In this document: piece after piece, positions 33,601-45,600 of the stretch
Layout of the letters: the number at the start of each line of letters is the position of its first letter
Position numbering within the stretch: position 1 is the stretch's first letter
Program-made: the position numbers and the translations under genes
NCBI GenBank assembly: GCA_013396995.1
Contig: VWZP01006003.1
Coordinates: 1,895,213 to 1,959,212, forward strand
From: Dicaeum eximium
Lineage: Eukaryota > Chordata > Aves > Passeriformes > Dicaeidae
DNA length: 64,000 nucleotides
Direction: 5' to 3'
Notes under the pieces: generated by a model
The model's database searches: none
What the model was told of the DNA's origin: nothing
Seen by the model: the letters and a program-made list of their open reading frames with translations, nothing else

Positions 33601-36600
33601 CAGCACTGGTTCTACTCACCTTTTATAGATTCAGAGACGTCCTTGAGGTCCCCTGGGAACCACTGTCGGCACAAGCTGGCAGGAGCCTGTAGGGCTCAGT
33701 GTGCAGCAGGAGTGTGAGCCAGGCTCTGTGTTTTTGAGTAGGAAAGGATGGGAGCACTGAGGCATCTCAGAGCATTCACTTCCAAGGTGTATGTCCCTGT
33801 CTAGTCCCTCTCCATCTGTCGCAATTGAGCCAGGTGTGAGAAAGAAGGACTCCAAGTCTCAGAAGGTGTCAGGGAGAAAAGGGGGGAGTTTATTACGAAC
33901 TCCGTGCCTTTTATAACATGCTTCGCTAATGAATTTCGATTGGATAGAAAAGAGCTACAAAAGAACTTCTCTCACCTAATTGGTGAATAGGGAACATGGT
34001 ACCCTGAAGGACAAACTGTTACAAACAGTAGCTACTATTATAAACAACAGCTACAAGCAGACGTAACAGCAGTCTAGAATTCTAAGTTTTCCCAAACATT
34101 CTCTCTGTTCCTTCTTTGACTGAACTGAGCATATCCACATCCATCCACAGGCCGAGGAGACTCTGCAGTCATCCTCTGTGTGGGGTGGTTGCATGTTTCC
34201 TTCCTTCCCACCACAGCATGAGAACGCAGCATGTTTCTGCCTCTGCTGGCAAGTGCAGCTGGAAAAATCTCCAAAATTATTAGATATAAACAAAGGTAAC
34301 CGTGACGGCCCCAAAGCCCTCTCTGCCTCAGCACCACAGGAGTTGTCTTTTTATGCTTTTTGTTTGTCACAACTCTTTACTGCTCATGTTCTCCAGCAGT
34401 AAAGGTCTCCTTTTCCTTTCTCCACACCAGTCACCACGGAGTTATTTCTTTGAGTGTTTTTGGGAAGAACTGGTGTTGCTGTCCAGCTCCATTCCATGCT
34501 GTTACAGAGTGTGGCACTCTCATTTGCACTGATCCCATTACTTAGTTTCTGCTACCGCCTCCTGACCCAATTCACAGCCAGCTTTGTCTGGAGCCACCAA
34601 GAACAGATGGAAATGTAAAGGTTGAGTGTGTTTCCTAAATGGTGTCTTGTCTGCATGTCTTGAACAAGCCATCATGTGTGTTGGGGTGTAAATTTTAGCT
34701 GGACCTGTTTCCATCAAGTTGATGGCATGGATGTTAGCAGTTTCTCTTGCTTCCAGAATGGTCTGGGATTATGAAACATGACAGGGAAATCAAGCAGCTT
34801 GCAGGGATGGTGTTTTCTGGTTTCCATGGAGTAAAATTAGGAGAAAAGAGCATCTGCTTGTTGTGGTGGCCTAGTAAAAGAAAACAGAGGCAGTCTAATA
34901 ACTGAAAATATGATACGAAGTACAAGCAAACATAGTATGGGAAGTCCTGAGAACAAATTCTATTTTACGTACAAGTTCTCGGTCAAATGCAAGTGATTTT
35001 TAGCAAAAAGTACTAGTGATGGTGAGATCTTGAAAACAGAAACCTTCTTTCAGTGAAGCAAGTGTCCACACGTTTATCAACCTTCCATGTATTTTATAAT
35101 CTGACTAAAATGATGGCTGTGGGAATATAACCCCACTGGGAAAGAAATATTCCTTAATTCTGAGGATTTGCCTGTGGAGGGTCAACACCCTGAGCTGAAA
35201 TCACCCTACTCAGATCAGCAGTGGTTCTTATCCCCCAGCACAGGGACTGCCAGACCCCAGGAACACTCCCACAAGCAGGAGGTTGTCATAGATGGAACCA
35301 CTTTGCCAAGGCATGTGGATCAGATTCAAATAAAACCCTGGATGTTGTTGACCAGCATGTGAGAGGATGATCACACTGATCCCGGCAAGGTTCCTAGTGA
35401 TGTAGTTAGTGCTAACAATGCCCAAAAAATAAAAAAGATTGGGTCTGAGCCAAGCACTGAGTAATATCTCATTGGATCCAGATGTTCCTGTTGTTAGAAG
35501 TTTGGCAATATTAATCCAGCAAAACATTCTCCAAGTTCAGGCTTCTGGTCTCGGTGGAGATGTGAGTGACTGTGGAGTGAAAAGCTTAACACACTAATTC
35601 ACACATGCTGCATAGCACATAGGATGTTACCAAAATGTGAATCCAAATCATATGCCAGACAACTACCAGTTTGTACCCTGAGCTCCTAAAACTGATGTTA
35701 TTTAGAGATTAAGCCAAGAGTGTCTAACCTGGCATCCTGGAAGAATGTGCACTAAGGTTCAAAGACAATGAGTTGTTTTCATGATTTGTTTTTAATCATG
35801 CTTTCATGGGCTGAGAAAGCTTAGATTTGCATCCCATTATTTCCTGAAGGAAGACTTTGGTTGTGTGGTAAATACAGTGATGGTTAAACTTGCAGGACCT
35901 GCAGATTTGGTTTACTGTCGCTGTACAGCTCTTAATCAGAGGCTTCTTGAAAATTTGAGACTAATGGGGAATTTACTTGTGCTGAAGGATCCTGTCCTTG
36001 GTTTCTACAATGTTCAGGATGCAGATTCAGAGGGACAGGGATGAACCTGCTCCAGACATCTCAGGCAATCCAGAGCCTCAGCAAGGAGATATTTTTCACT
36101 GATCTCTGTGTCAGTGTTATCCAAAACTGTTGAGATACATAGGGCAGGGCACGTGAAATGCATAGAAAACCTGGAGCTGCAGTCAGAGATGATAGTCTAG
36201 TATTAGGTTTTTTCAAGGATGGGGTATCTTTCAAATCCTGTCCTACAATACAAAACTGAATCACTGGAGAGTGTGTGTCCTGACTTGGGCGAGGACGCAC
36301 AGAATCAGGTGCTTTGGACATTGCTTTATTCAGATGGAGTCTATCAGAGTGGATCCAGAAAATAAAATATCTTTTTGAATCACTACTCAGATCATAAAGA
36401 TTACCCAGGAGCAAAGCAGAAGTGGTCACACTGTCCAGTGAAATCATATGCTTGTTCTCAGTAGGGTGTCCCCTAATGCAGAAACTGCCAAAGACGAGTC
36501 ACAGCCTGTGACTCCCGTTAAGAGACGGTGGGCTTTAGGATTTTAAAGCAACTTACTCTGGATGGATGGGCAGGTGTGAGAAATGGATTACTTCACATCA

Positions 36601-39600
36601 TTCCTTCTGCACTTTCTCCAGAGATGTGCTCTGCAGTGCACAACTGCCAGAGCTGAGCAAAGAGCGGTAGGGTAACGTTCAGGTGAAGCATGCTGATGCA
36701 AGTCCTGGCTCAGCACGTCCACACAGGAAAAACCTGAAGAAGCAACATTTCTTTTTTTGGCCTAGCATAATAATGAATGACCTCTTCTCAAGGTGGCCAA
36801 TAATTCTTTAAGGTGTGGAAGCAATGCAAAGGGATTAATCACATTACTTGAATTGTTGAGGAGGTTGCATGAGCTCTCGATATCAGTTTGTGTGGGAAAC
36901 AGACTGCAATGTGGTGTCATTGTGGCATGCTACAGCAGTTAGCCTGAACAGTCCTGAAAGTACCCTGGTGGTCCCCAAACTGAGTGTCACATTTACCAGG
37001 GGTGAAGTCCCTGAGAGGATTATCTGATACTGGTTTCCAACTTTCCCCCCAAGCGATGTAGCTCCCTTGCTAGAGGAAAGGGATTTTAACCCTACCCGAG
37101 TGTGTCTGCAATGATTATGGGGCTAGTGGCACAAAAAGCAAGAGAACACATGTTCAAGGTCCTGTTTGGGTCTGCATCCTTGGTGGCAATTCTGAGATGT
37201 GCGGCCCTGCTCTGCTTGAAATGCCCATGATGGGGTCACTCAGAGGAGTGGCTGCAAGTCACTGCCTTGGGAAGGGCTGGGCACAACCCATTTGCCAGTT
37301 CCAGCTCTGAGATGGGGACCCCCAGCATTGTCCCTAGTGGTCCTTCAGTGGCAATCATGTTTCAAGGCATTACCTGCACACCCCTTCACCCTTGCCACTA
37401 AACGCTACGGGGAAGACACTGTGTGTCACTCAGACTCTATCTGGAGGATGGATGTGAAGATTGATACTGGGGGCAGCTCCTTCCCTGATGCATGTAGATA
37501 TTACACCACTGGCTTCAGAAGACCTACTCTGACTCCAACCTGCTGACAGCCTGGCTCAGGGTCTAGATTGCTCCTAGGATTATAAAGGTTTTCTCTGGCT
37601 CCAGACATGCAATGGCATGTCATAAGTTTCCTGAGTTAAAATGTGTTTCTTTCTACTGCAGGAGCCAGCAAGGTGCTCAGCAAAGCAGCCTGACATGTCC
37701 TCTGCCCAGCTCTCCCAGCCTGGGGGTCAGTGCCACAGTGCTACTGGCTGGCACTGTGCTCTGCCCCACGCTGCTCTCTGACACTTGTCCCTTCCTGCTC
37801 CTCCCAGGTGGTGTATTTCACTGCCACGTTCCCATACATCATGCTGATTGTTCTGCTGATCAGGGGAGTCTCCTTACCTGGGGCATTCCAGGGAATCCTC
37901 TTTTACCTTTATCCAGACATCAGTCGCCTTGGGGACCCTCAGGTAAGTTGGAGCAGTGGGAATGAACAGCTAAACTGTGCTTGTATGGATTCCTCTGGCA
38001 GCCCTCACTCTCTCCTTTTTGTTTTCCTACTCTCTCTCTTCCAATTGCTGCTTTCTGACCCCTCTTTTGCCCCTCTGTGGCTGTACGGCAGAGCTGTGAT
38101 ATTGGTGTGTTTTCTGATAGTCCCTGCTCTCTTGTCCTCCAGTGCTGTTCCCATATTTTCCTGTCTTAGTTGAGTTGGGATTGCTCAGGGGTATGGGCAG
38201 TGGGATTTAATCCTTTCTCATGAGTGGTGCAAGCTATCCCTCCTGTTTCCTGGGGAGGCTCCTCTGTTGTGAAGCCAGACGGTGCATGGGGTGCCACTTT
38301 GCACTGTGCTGGCAGCTTGTGGTGATGAGCCCTGCTCCTGGCACATTTGCTCCATCTTCCTTGGGAAGCATGCCAGGTGCATGGATAGTGGGAGCCATGG
38401 CATGCTGCAGCAGCAGTCCCTGGGACCTGTCTGCCTTCCTCTCCTTCCCATCTCTGGTGAGAAATTCCTGCCTGTTTGACAGGAGGGTCAGTGCCCGACT
38501 GCTGCTTTTAATCTCTTTGGGAGAAGTTCTTCCACGTTAAATCCTGGCTCCAGCTGAGCTGCTGTACTAGCCATTGTGTGAAGGTGTTTCCAAAGGGGAT
38601 TAAAGGGTGCCTGCCTGGAAAATAGGCCAGCAAAACCCTTGGTAACCCCATTAACTCTTCCTGGTCCAGCACTAGTGCTGCCTCGGTTATTACTTTTGCA
38701 AATGGGAGCGTAAGTGCTGGGGGATGGATGGCAGGAGGTGGGCAGGACAGCTGCTCCATTGGCATGGAGGTGCAGAACAGCATGGAAGGACGTGAGGACA
38801 GGTCTGTGTGTGCTGTGACTGTGTCTCCATTTGCACTGATGAGGTGCAAGAGGCTTCTGAAATAAAATAATATTTTTGAATGGTGCTCCTTCTCTTATGA
38901 GAAGTCCTGCTGTTACTGTGGCTGTGTTGCCCAGGGGACTGAGCTAAGCCACCTCAGGCGTGACATGGTTGGTTCTAGCTGTGTCCTCATTAGGTCTGTC
39001 CTGGCAAATTTTTTCAATTGCAGCCTGTGTTTTAGAAGCAGGTCTTCCTTCCAGCCTAGAAAATGCTGGCAGAAAGGCAGAGTAACCCTTCAAAGTAAGA
39101 GGATGGCTTTGAACCAGGGGAGGAAAACTTGCTTCTCCCTCCCCACTCCACATTCCCTGATGAATGCTTTGCTTCTGAGGGAGAAAAGCAGGATTTGGCA
39201 GCAATGGTTGCCTTCCTCTAGCATGTTTTAACCATCCTACTGAACTGTGTAGCAGGGCTTGAGTCTTCTCTTGTGTCTTCTCATCAGAGAGGGAAGGGTT
39301 AGTGCCCTAAGCCCCACATACGTGTGGCTGTGCCCCCCTGTCTCTGTGCAGGACTGTGGTGTGAGTCCTGCCAGCCCACGGGGACCAAGTTGATTACAAT
39401 TGATTTGTGCTCAAAAGACAGTGAGCTGTAATTGTTTACCAGCAATCCTGCACTGCCTGGAAAAAAGGAAGATTCTTTAGTGCTTGGGAAGATATTCTGG
39501 AAATTTAAAAAAAAAAAAAAATTAAAAATGACCTCTCCAGTCTAAGCCTTATGAGAAGGCATCTCAAGGGGAGGTTTAAACAAAGGGCAAACAATATACA

Positions 39601-42600
39601 AGGGGAAAAAAAATCAAAGCTCCTTCTAAAATATATGAAAAACTAGGTGAAAAGAGGGGATGAATTATTTATCAGATTCTACCAGGGGACCAGCAACAGC
39701 TGAGATGTGATTAAATGTCAGAATACCAGGCTGGTGTGTGGAAATCATTGCTTTTCACCTGCCAAGTGACCTTGGACAGAACTGAGAAATCCTGTCTATG
39801 AGAGCTCAGTTGAGCTGATTGATAATGGTCTCTGCTGGCTGTGAAGTCTTACAGTGCCCTAAATCTTCCTGCATCTTCATTTCCTCAATCTGTGAAATGC
39901 ATACAATTAAAATGGTAAATTAATTGCAGTTGATAGGCAGATCAGACCATACAGGGAACTGCCAAACCAAGGTGTTGAATAATGAAGGCTGGTTATGTTT
40001 AAATATGATCAGATAACAGCAAAGCCACCAAAGAGATCATCTATTTTGAACTGCATGTCCCCAAACAAAACAAAACAAAAAAAAAGAGCTCATAGCTAAT
40101 TTTTGTAAAGATGTAGATTGTTTAATATTATGTTGTTAGCATGTCAGCCATAACTAGGCCCAAAGTCTCTTCCCTTCACTGCACTGCTGTGCTCCAGATG
40201 CATCCTGTGTGTTTCACAGTGTGGACCAACAGGGGGTCTTGGGGTCATCCTCCATTTCTACTTTTGATCACTCCACCTTTTGCATTTATCAGTTTTTTCA
40301 ATTGTTTTATTCAGCAGGAAATACTGGAAATTTATGAGTGTGATCAAGGAGAGGGATGCATAGTGGGATCCACCAGTGAGAAGATGAAATGAGAGGAATT
40401 CAGAGTAGAACTAAGATTTAAGTATGTAAAACTTGTCATTAAAAGAACTTTTTTCAGGTGCTGTCAGGCTTTCTGTTGATAGAAGCTTTTATATCACTGC
40501 CAGTCACTGACAGATAGACAGATATAAAGAGAGGACAGGTGGGCTTTATGCAGAAAGGACTGTCTTGTGTGTTTGGGTTTGCTTTAAAGAGAAGCAATGT
40601 AATAGTCTCCTTTCACTCTGCTATCAAGTCTCTTAGCTAAATTTCCTTAGGTTTAATGATGAGTGAGAATGAAGAAGGAGTTGTGCTCAGAGGCTGCTGA
40701 GTTTGTGTCTCTCTGGAAAAGCAGCAAATGTTTCTCAATGCCTCCCACTCTTATTTTCCTCTTGAAATTTCTAGAAAACACCCACCATGCTGTATTTGCT
40801 TGTACTTTATCCAGTCTTTACATAAAGAAAGAAGCTTTTGTGACAAGCTGCTTTCCACCCATCCCAGATGTGCTGAAGGCCCCTGAATTTGGGGGCTGTA
40901 TCCCAGTCCTGGGGCAGGGAAGCACCGGAGGTACCAATAGTCAACAGAGTTGTGCATTTATTTCTGAATATCCTTCCCTACATCCCTCTCATTTTCTTTC
41001 ACCTATTTCCCTGATGATTGGTTTTTGGAGTGTTTGCCCCTGTAGATTTTCCTTATGGCTCTTGTTTCCCAACAAATAGGACAGAAAGGGAAGGCAAGAG
41101 AAGATGCCTCCAGTTTTTTGGGGGGGGTCTGTCCACTCTGCCTGTGGCTGCAGAGGGAGAATGCTGAGGTCACGGTTTGGACCAGGGCATCTCTTAGAGT
41201 CAGTGCTGAGCTGAGGACAAGCCCCTGCAGCCTCCACAGGGAGGATGAGAGCTGTGTGCGTCTTGCAGGGCTGGGACCTGCTGGGTTAACCATGGGCCCC
41301 TGCAGCCACGCTGGGAAGGAGTCAGAGCCCCAAATTCAGCCCCTTCCTCCTGCTGCTCTATTGCCAGCGAACGCTGCTGCTTCCCTGTGAGAGGGGAGGG
41401 CAAACACAGGCCTCCTAAATATTATTTGTTCCCCGTATTGTTTTCGCAGCAGGCCTTTGCCGTGATGCAGCGTGCTGGGCTCGCAGAGCTTTCCCCTTTC
41501 TGCAGTGTTTGTTTCGGTGGAGCAGCTCCCGCTGGGCCCGTGTGGGGACACGTGCACCGGCCGGGCCCTGCTTGTCCCCACCGCTCCCCGGGCCCTGCAG
41601 AGGGGCTGAGCCCGGGCACTGCTCCTGTTCCGCCTGGGGACAGAGGGCAGGCAGCGGGCAGGGACAGCTTGGTGCTCCCACAGCGTGCCAGAGGGGCTCG
41701 GGGCTGCAATCCTCTCCTCCGCCGTGCCGGAGCAATGCATTTCCGTGGGAGAGCCACAGCTGTATTTACCTTAGACGGCTTCCTCCGCTTCCTTGGCCCA
41801 TGGCTGTTCCCAGCCCTGCTGCCACGGGACCCGGCCGTGCAGCCCTGCTGAGCCTGATCTCAGCGCTGACATAGCAGGAAGGAATGAAGCTGTCTGTCTG
41901 TCTGTCTGCTGCCCGCAATAAAGCCCGGCTTCCCAGGCAGCACGGAGCGGCCCTCCAGCACCGCTCGCCCCTTTGCAGCTGCGTTCCTTGGGCCGAAGCA
42001 CAAAGCTGTTTGTTTTCTTGTAGTGTTTAAAGTAACCCCAGGGGTGCAAGGGCCCTCCTGGGTGCAAAACGTCCCTCAGGTCCCCAGGTGTCCTGAGGTG
42101 TGGGGATGACATGAGGTCAGTGTTCTCAGGCAGGCCATTGTGGGGGCCTTGAGTGCTGGCACAGGGAGATTAATTGGGGAACGAAGCCCCAGTTCCTCAC
42201 TCCCAGGAGTATTTTCCAAGCAGATGGGGCTCTGGGATTTGACACATGATGCTGGGCAGGTGGAACAGGAACACTTTACAAATGCCAGTGACCCGTTCTC
42301 TGTCTCCTCTGTGCTGGGATGACTGGGCATTGGGGAAGCCTTGCCCTGGGCTGTGTGGCAGGGCCTCAGCTCTGCGCTGTGGCACATGGGCTGCATCTCT
42401 GGGCTGGGGCCTGTGGGCTAGTCCTGAGTGAAGGGGAACTCAGTATGCTGGAAATTGTGCCCTGGGAGTCTTGCAGTAAAACCTTAGGAGTCACCATCTC
42501 CCTTTCTAAGGCAGGGATGTGTTTGTGTGGTGCAGTGGGTGGCTGGTGGGTAGTGCCAGCGCCACAGGCTGACTCGTGAGCCGTGATGTTGTGAGCAAAA

Positions 42601-45600
42601 GAAATGCTGCTTGAACTGTAGCTCAAGTCTTGGCTGGTTTTTGCTCTCTGCTATGCATTACACCAAGCATGACCCTCCACACAGCACGTGCCACTCCATG
42701 CTGTGCTATCTCTGCTTGCTGATGGGGACAGTTTGGTGCTTCTCAGCATGCCACCTATATTTGATGTATGGCATCCACCAGAGTTCAGTAACGTTTTGCT
42801 TGAAAGTGGTCTTGCTGTTATTTGTAAGTGCTTTGAAAACTTCCTCAGGAAGGACCTGTTTCAGTAGTGGGAGCTATTAAATTCCAGTACATGTAATAAA
42901 GTGAATATTGCTGTGAAAATTAAGGGATGAAGGAATGGCCATAACCATCTTGGATTACTGCAGCTCAGGTGTAAGGGTTTTGGCTAAAAACAGAGTAGGA
43001 GGCTATTGCAAACTGGAGCAAAGAAATTGAATTATGAATTAAATCAATTGGATGGCTTAGAAAAATGCAGACAATAATTAAATCAAAATACCCATGCTGC
43101 CAATATGCCAGCAAAATTTGAACAGGATAAACTTGACCAGTCTCTTTGGGAGCAGTGGCCAGAGAACAGCAGGATGCTTTTATCTGCAGTGGAAAGAGTC
43201 CTGCCTGACCCTGTGAGGCCTTTTAGTCAGAGTGGTCTGGGAAGAGCTGAAAAAAACATTTCTCTGAGTCTTTACAGGGAGAGAAATGAGCACAGGCAGC
43301 AGGTTGGGGGGGAAATGTTTGAGTTGCTGTTTGCTAAAGTGAATGGTCTGTGTAGCCCCCATGAGCCCTGTGGGGCTGGATGGGCAGTGGTGCTGCTGGA
43401 GGAGGCTGAACCCTTTCCACTCCCAGTGACCCCACAGTCCTGGGACTTGCTGCTGGTGCTTGACCCCATCACCAGTGGGTCAGGAGCACATATGACATCA
43501 GTCCTGTAGGAGTTCTTTGACTCCCAAGCAATTTGGAGAATTGCAAAGAAACTGGGAAGGTCTGTAGATGTCTCTTGTCTTTGGCCCAAGAGCCACAGTA
43601 ACCTTTTAATGCGTGAAATAATGTGCAGGCAGCTGAACTAGTGTTCACAGTCATGCTAAGTAGGATCATAAGCTCTGCGAGTTAAGCTTAGCTTTATTTA
43701 CGGTTTCAGCCACAGGCTGCCTTGCTTCTGATGGGAGCATATGCTAAGGCAGGTCCTGTATTCCCTGAAGATATCCCTTTGGGGCTGGACTCACACACAA
43801 TCAGGTGTGCACCCCACAGGTGTGACACTGGGCAGAGCAGGCAGTGAAGTGAGGAGCCCACAGACCCCATGCTGGTCTCTGCTACTCAGTCACTGGATTT
43901 TAGAAATGAGCCATGTCATAAACCACAGAGCTAATGAAAGCTCAGCCTCTTGATATTTGGCTTCCACCATGGCTGGTAAAGCACCAGTTCTTTTCCTGCC
44001 TGTGGGGTATTCTCCTTTGCTTGTGTGATTTATGTGATATTTAACACTGGTTGACTCTCTTCCCTGTAGCTTTCTGCTCAGTGGGGACCCTGAGTTCTTG
44101 TCTTTTTCCCATTCCCTAACTGTTGTACAATTCATAGGTAGCTGATATCCTTGATATTTCTGAAAAGTGTTAAATCCGGTTGAAAAGTATCAACTGAGTC
44201 TAATGTTATGACAGGCATGGGGTAGGCAGTTTAATGGCAAAAGTCTTGTTATCTTGACAAATTAAGCTACAAGAGCTACAAACCTCATAAGAGGGTGTGT
44301 TTTGAGCTCAAATTTGATGGTGAACAAGAGCTCTATCAATGAACAGCAAAATAAAAAGCAAACATAACAAAGCATTTGATCCCAGTCTGTGCAAAGATGT
44401 TTAAATTATTGATGCAAAGGTGTCTGCTGGTCCAGCTCACTTTAGTGCCTTGCTGTGCCTAAAATGTAGCTGCAAAATGAAAGCTGTGCCCTTACTGCCC
44501 AGGAGCACACTGATGCATTAGGAATCAATTTTAAAAAGAGCTTTGATATTTTTCTAATATTTTTGAACTGAAAAAATTAATACCTTGCTCTCTAAACCCA
44601 TCTTCCCATTCATCTCCAAAAAGAGTAAAATACACTCAGGTCAATTACTTTTTTGACTTTGAGTGCCTTGAATTAGTTGTTCCAGTCCCATCCCATCACT
44701 TGTCCCTTCCCATTCTACAAATCAGAGATTTGTTTGATCTGTTTGATCTCCCTGTTTGATCTGAAACCCAGAGTCCAGGCTTTCCATGGACTTAATTGAA
44801 GGTTGTGGGGTTGAATGTTAGACAAGTGGCTTGCAGAAGAGTCAAGGAGAACAGTTTCACTGAACAAAGCCCTAGCAGCACTTTGCCTTCTCTCTCTGCT
44901 GGGGTTTGCAGCAGTGGGCGAGGAGAGGATTTATTCTGTGCATCTGTGCCTTGAGCTAAATCCAGAATTTCTTCTGGGAAAATGGCAGTTAATGCGATTG
45001 TAACATGCCTTCATAAAGCCCATCAGCCCAGGAAGGAGAAGAAGTAAATATAAAACAAAACCTCTCACCACATGATTGTATTTTGGCCAGTACAAAAGTG
45101 GAAAGGCAGAACCATGCATTGGTAAGGGTGGCCTGAGCAGTGGGGCTGGTTGGGCAGGTGCTCCCTAGCTGACTATTGCCTCAGGACATGAAGTCCTGGC
45201 TGACAGATACAGGTGTGTTTTGAAGGCATCAAAACCTGTGGAAAGCATTGTGGTGCTTTCCATTGGCTCCTGTTCTTCTCAGAGGGGCTCTGGGGCAAGG
45301 CTGGCATTTGTCTGAGGAGTTACTGACACTGCCACTCTGGGAGAGGAGAGTGTATTCAAATGAAGATTTTTCTCATAAAATTGTCCCAGCAATACTTTAG
45401 TTCTGCTTTTCTTTAGACTCAAGAATGTGGCTACCCTTCAGCATTGTTGAATGATTGTCTTATCTCTGCTTTATAAAACCCCTAGGAAAAAAAGATCTTA
45501 GAGAACAGAGGTTTAGTAAATAATCTTTGTAATTTCATCATTCCTCACTGTTGGTTTCTGCTTTTGCTGTTGTCTGCAGCAGGCAGTGACAGTGCCTGAA

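Noticed and set aside
33817..34334. Longer version of the LTR ending at CACCACA near 34334
   Set aside because: No target-site duplication fits that end, whereas 33817-34139 has TG/CA ends and identical TCCATC flanks.
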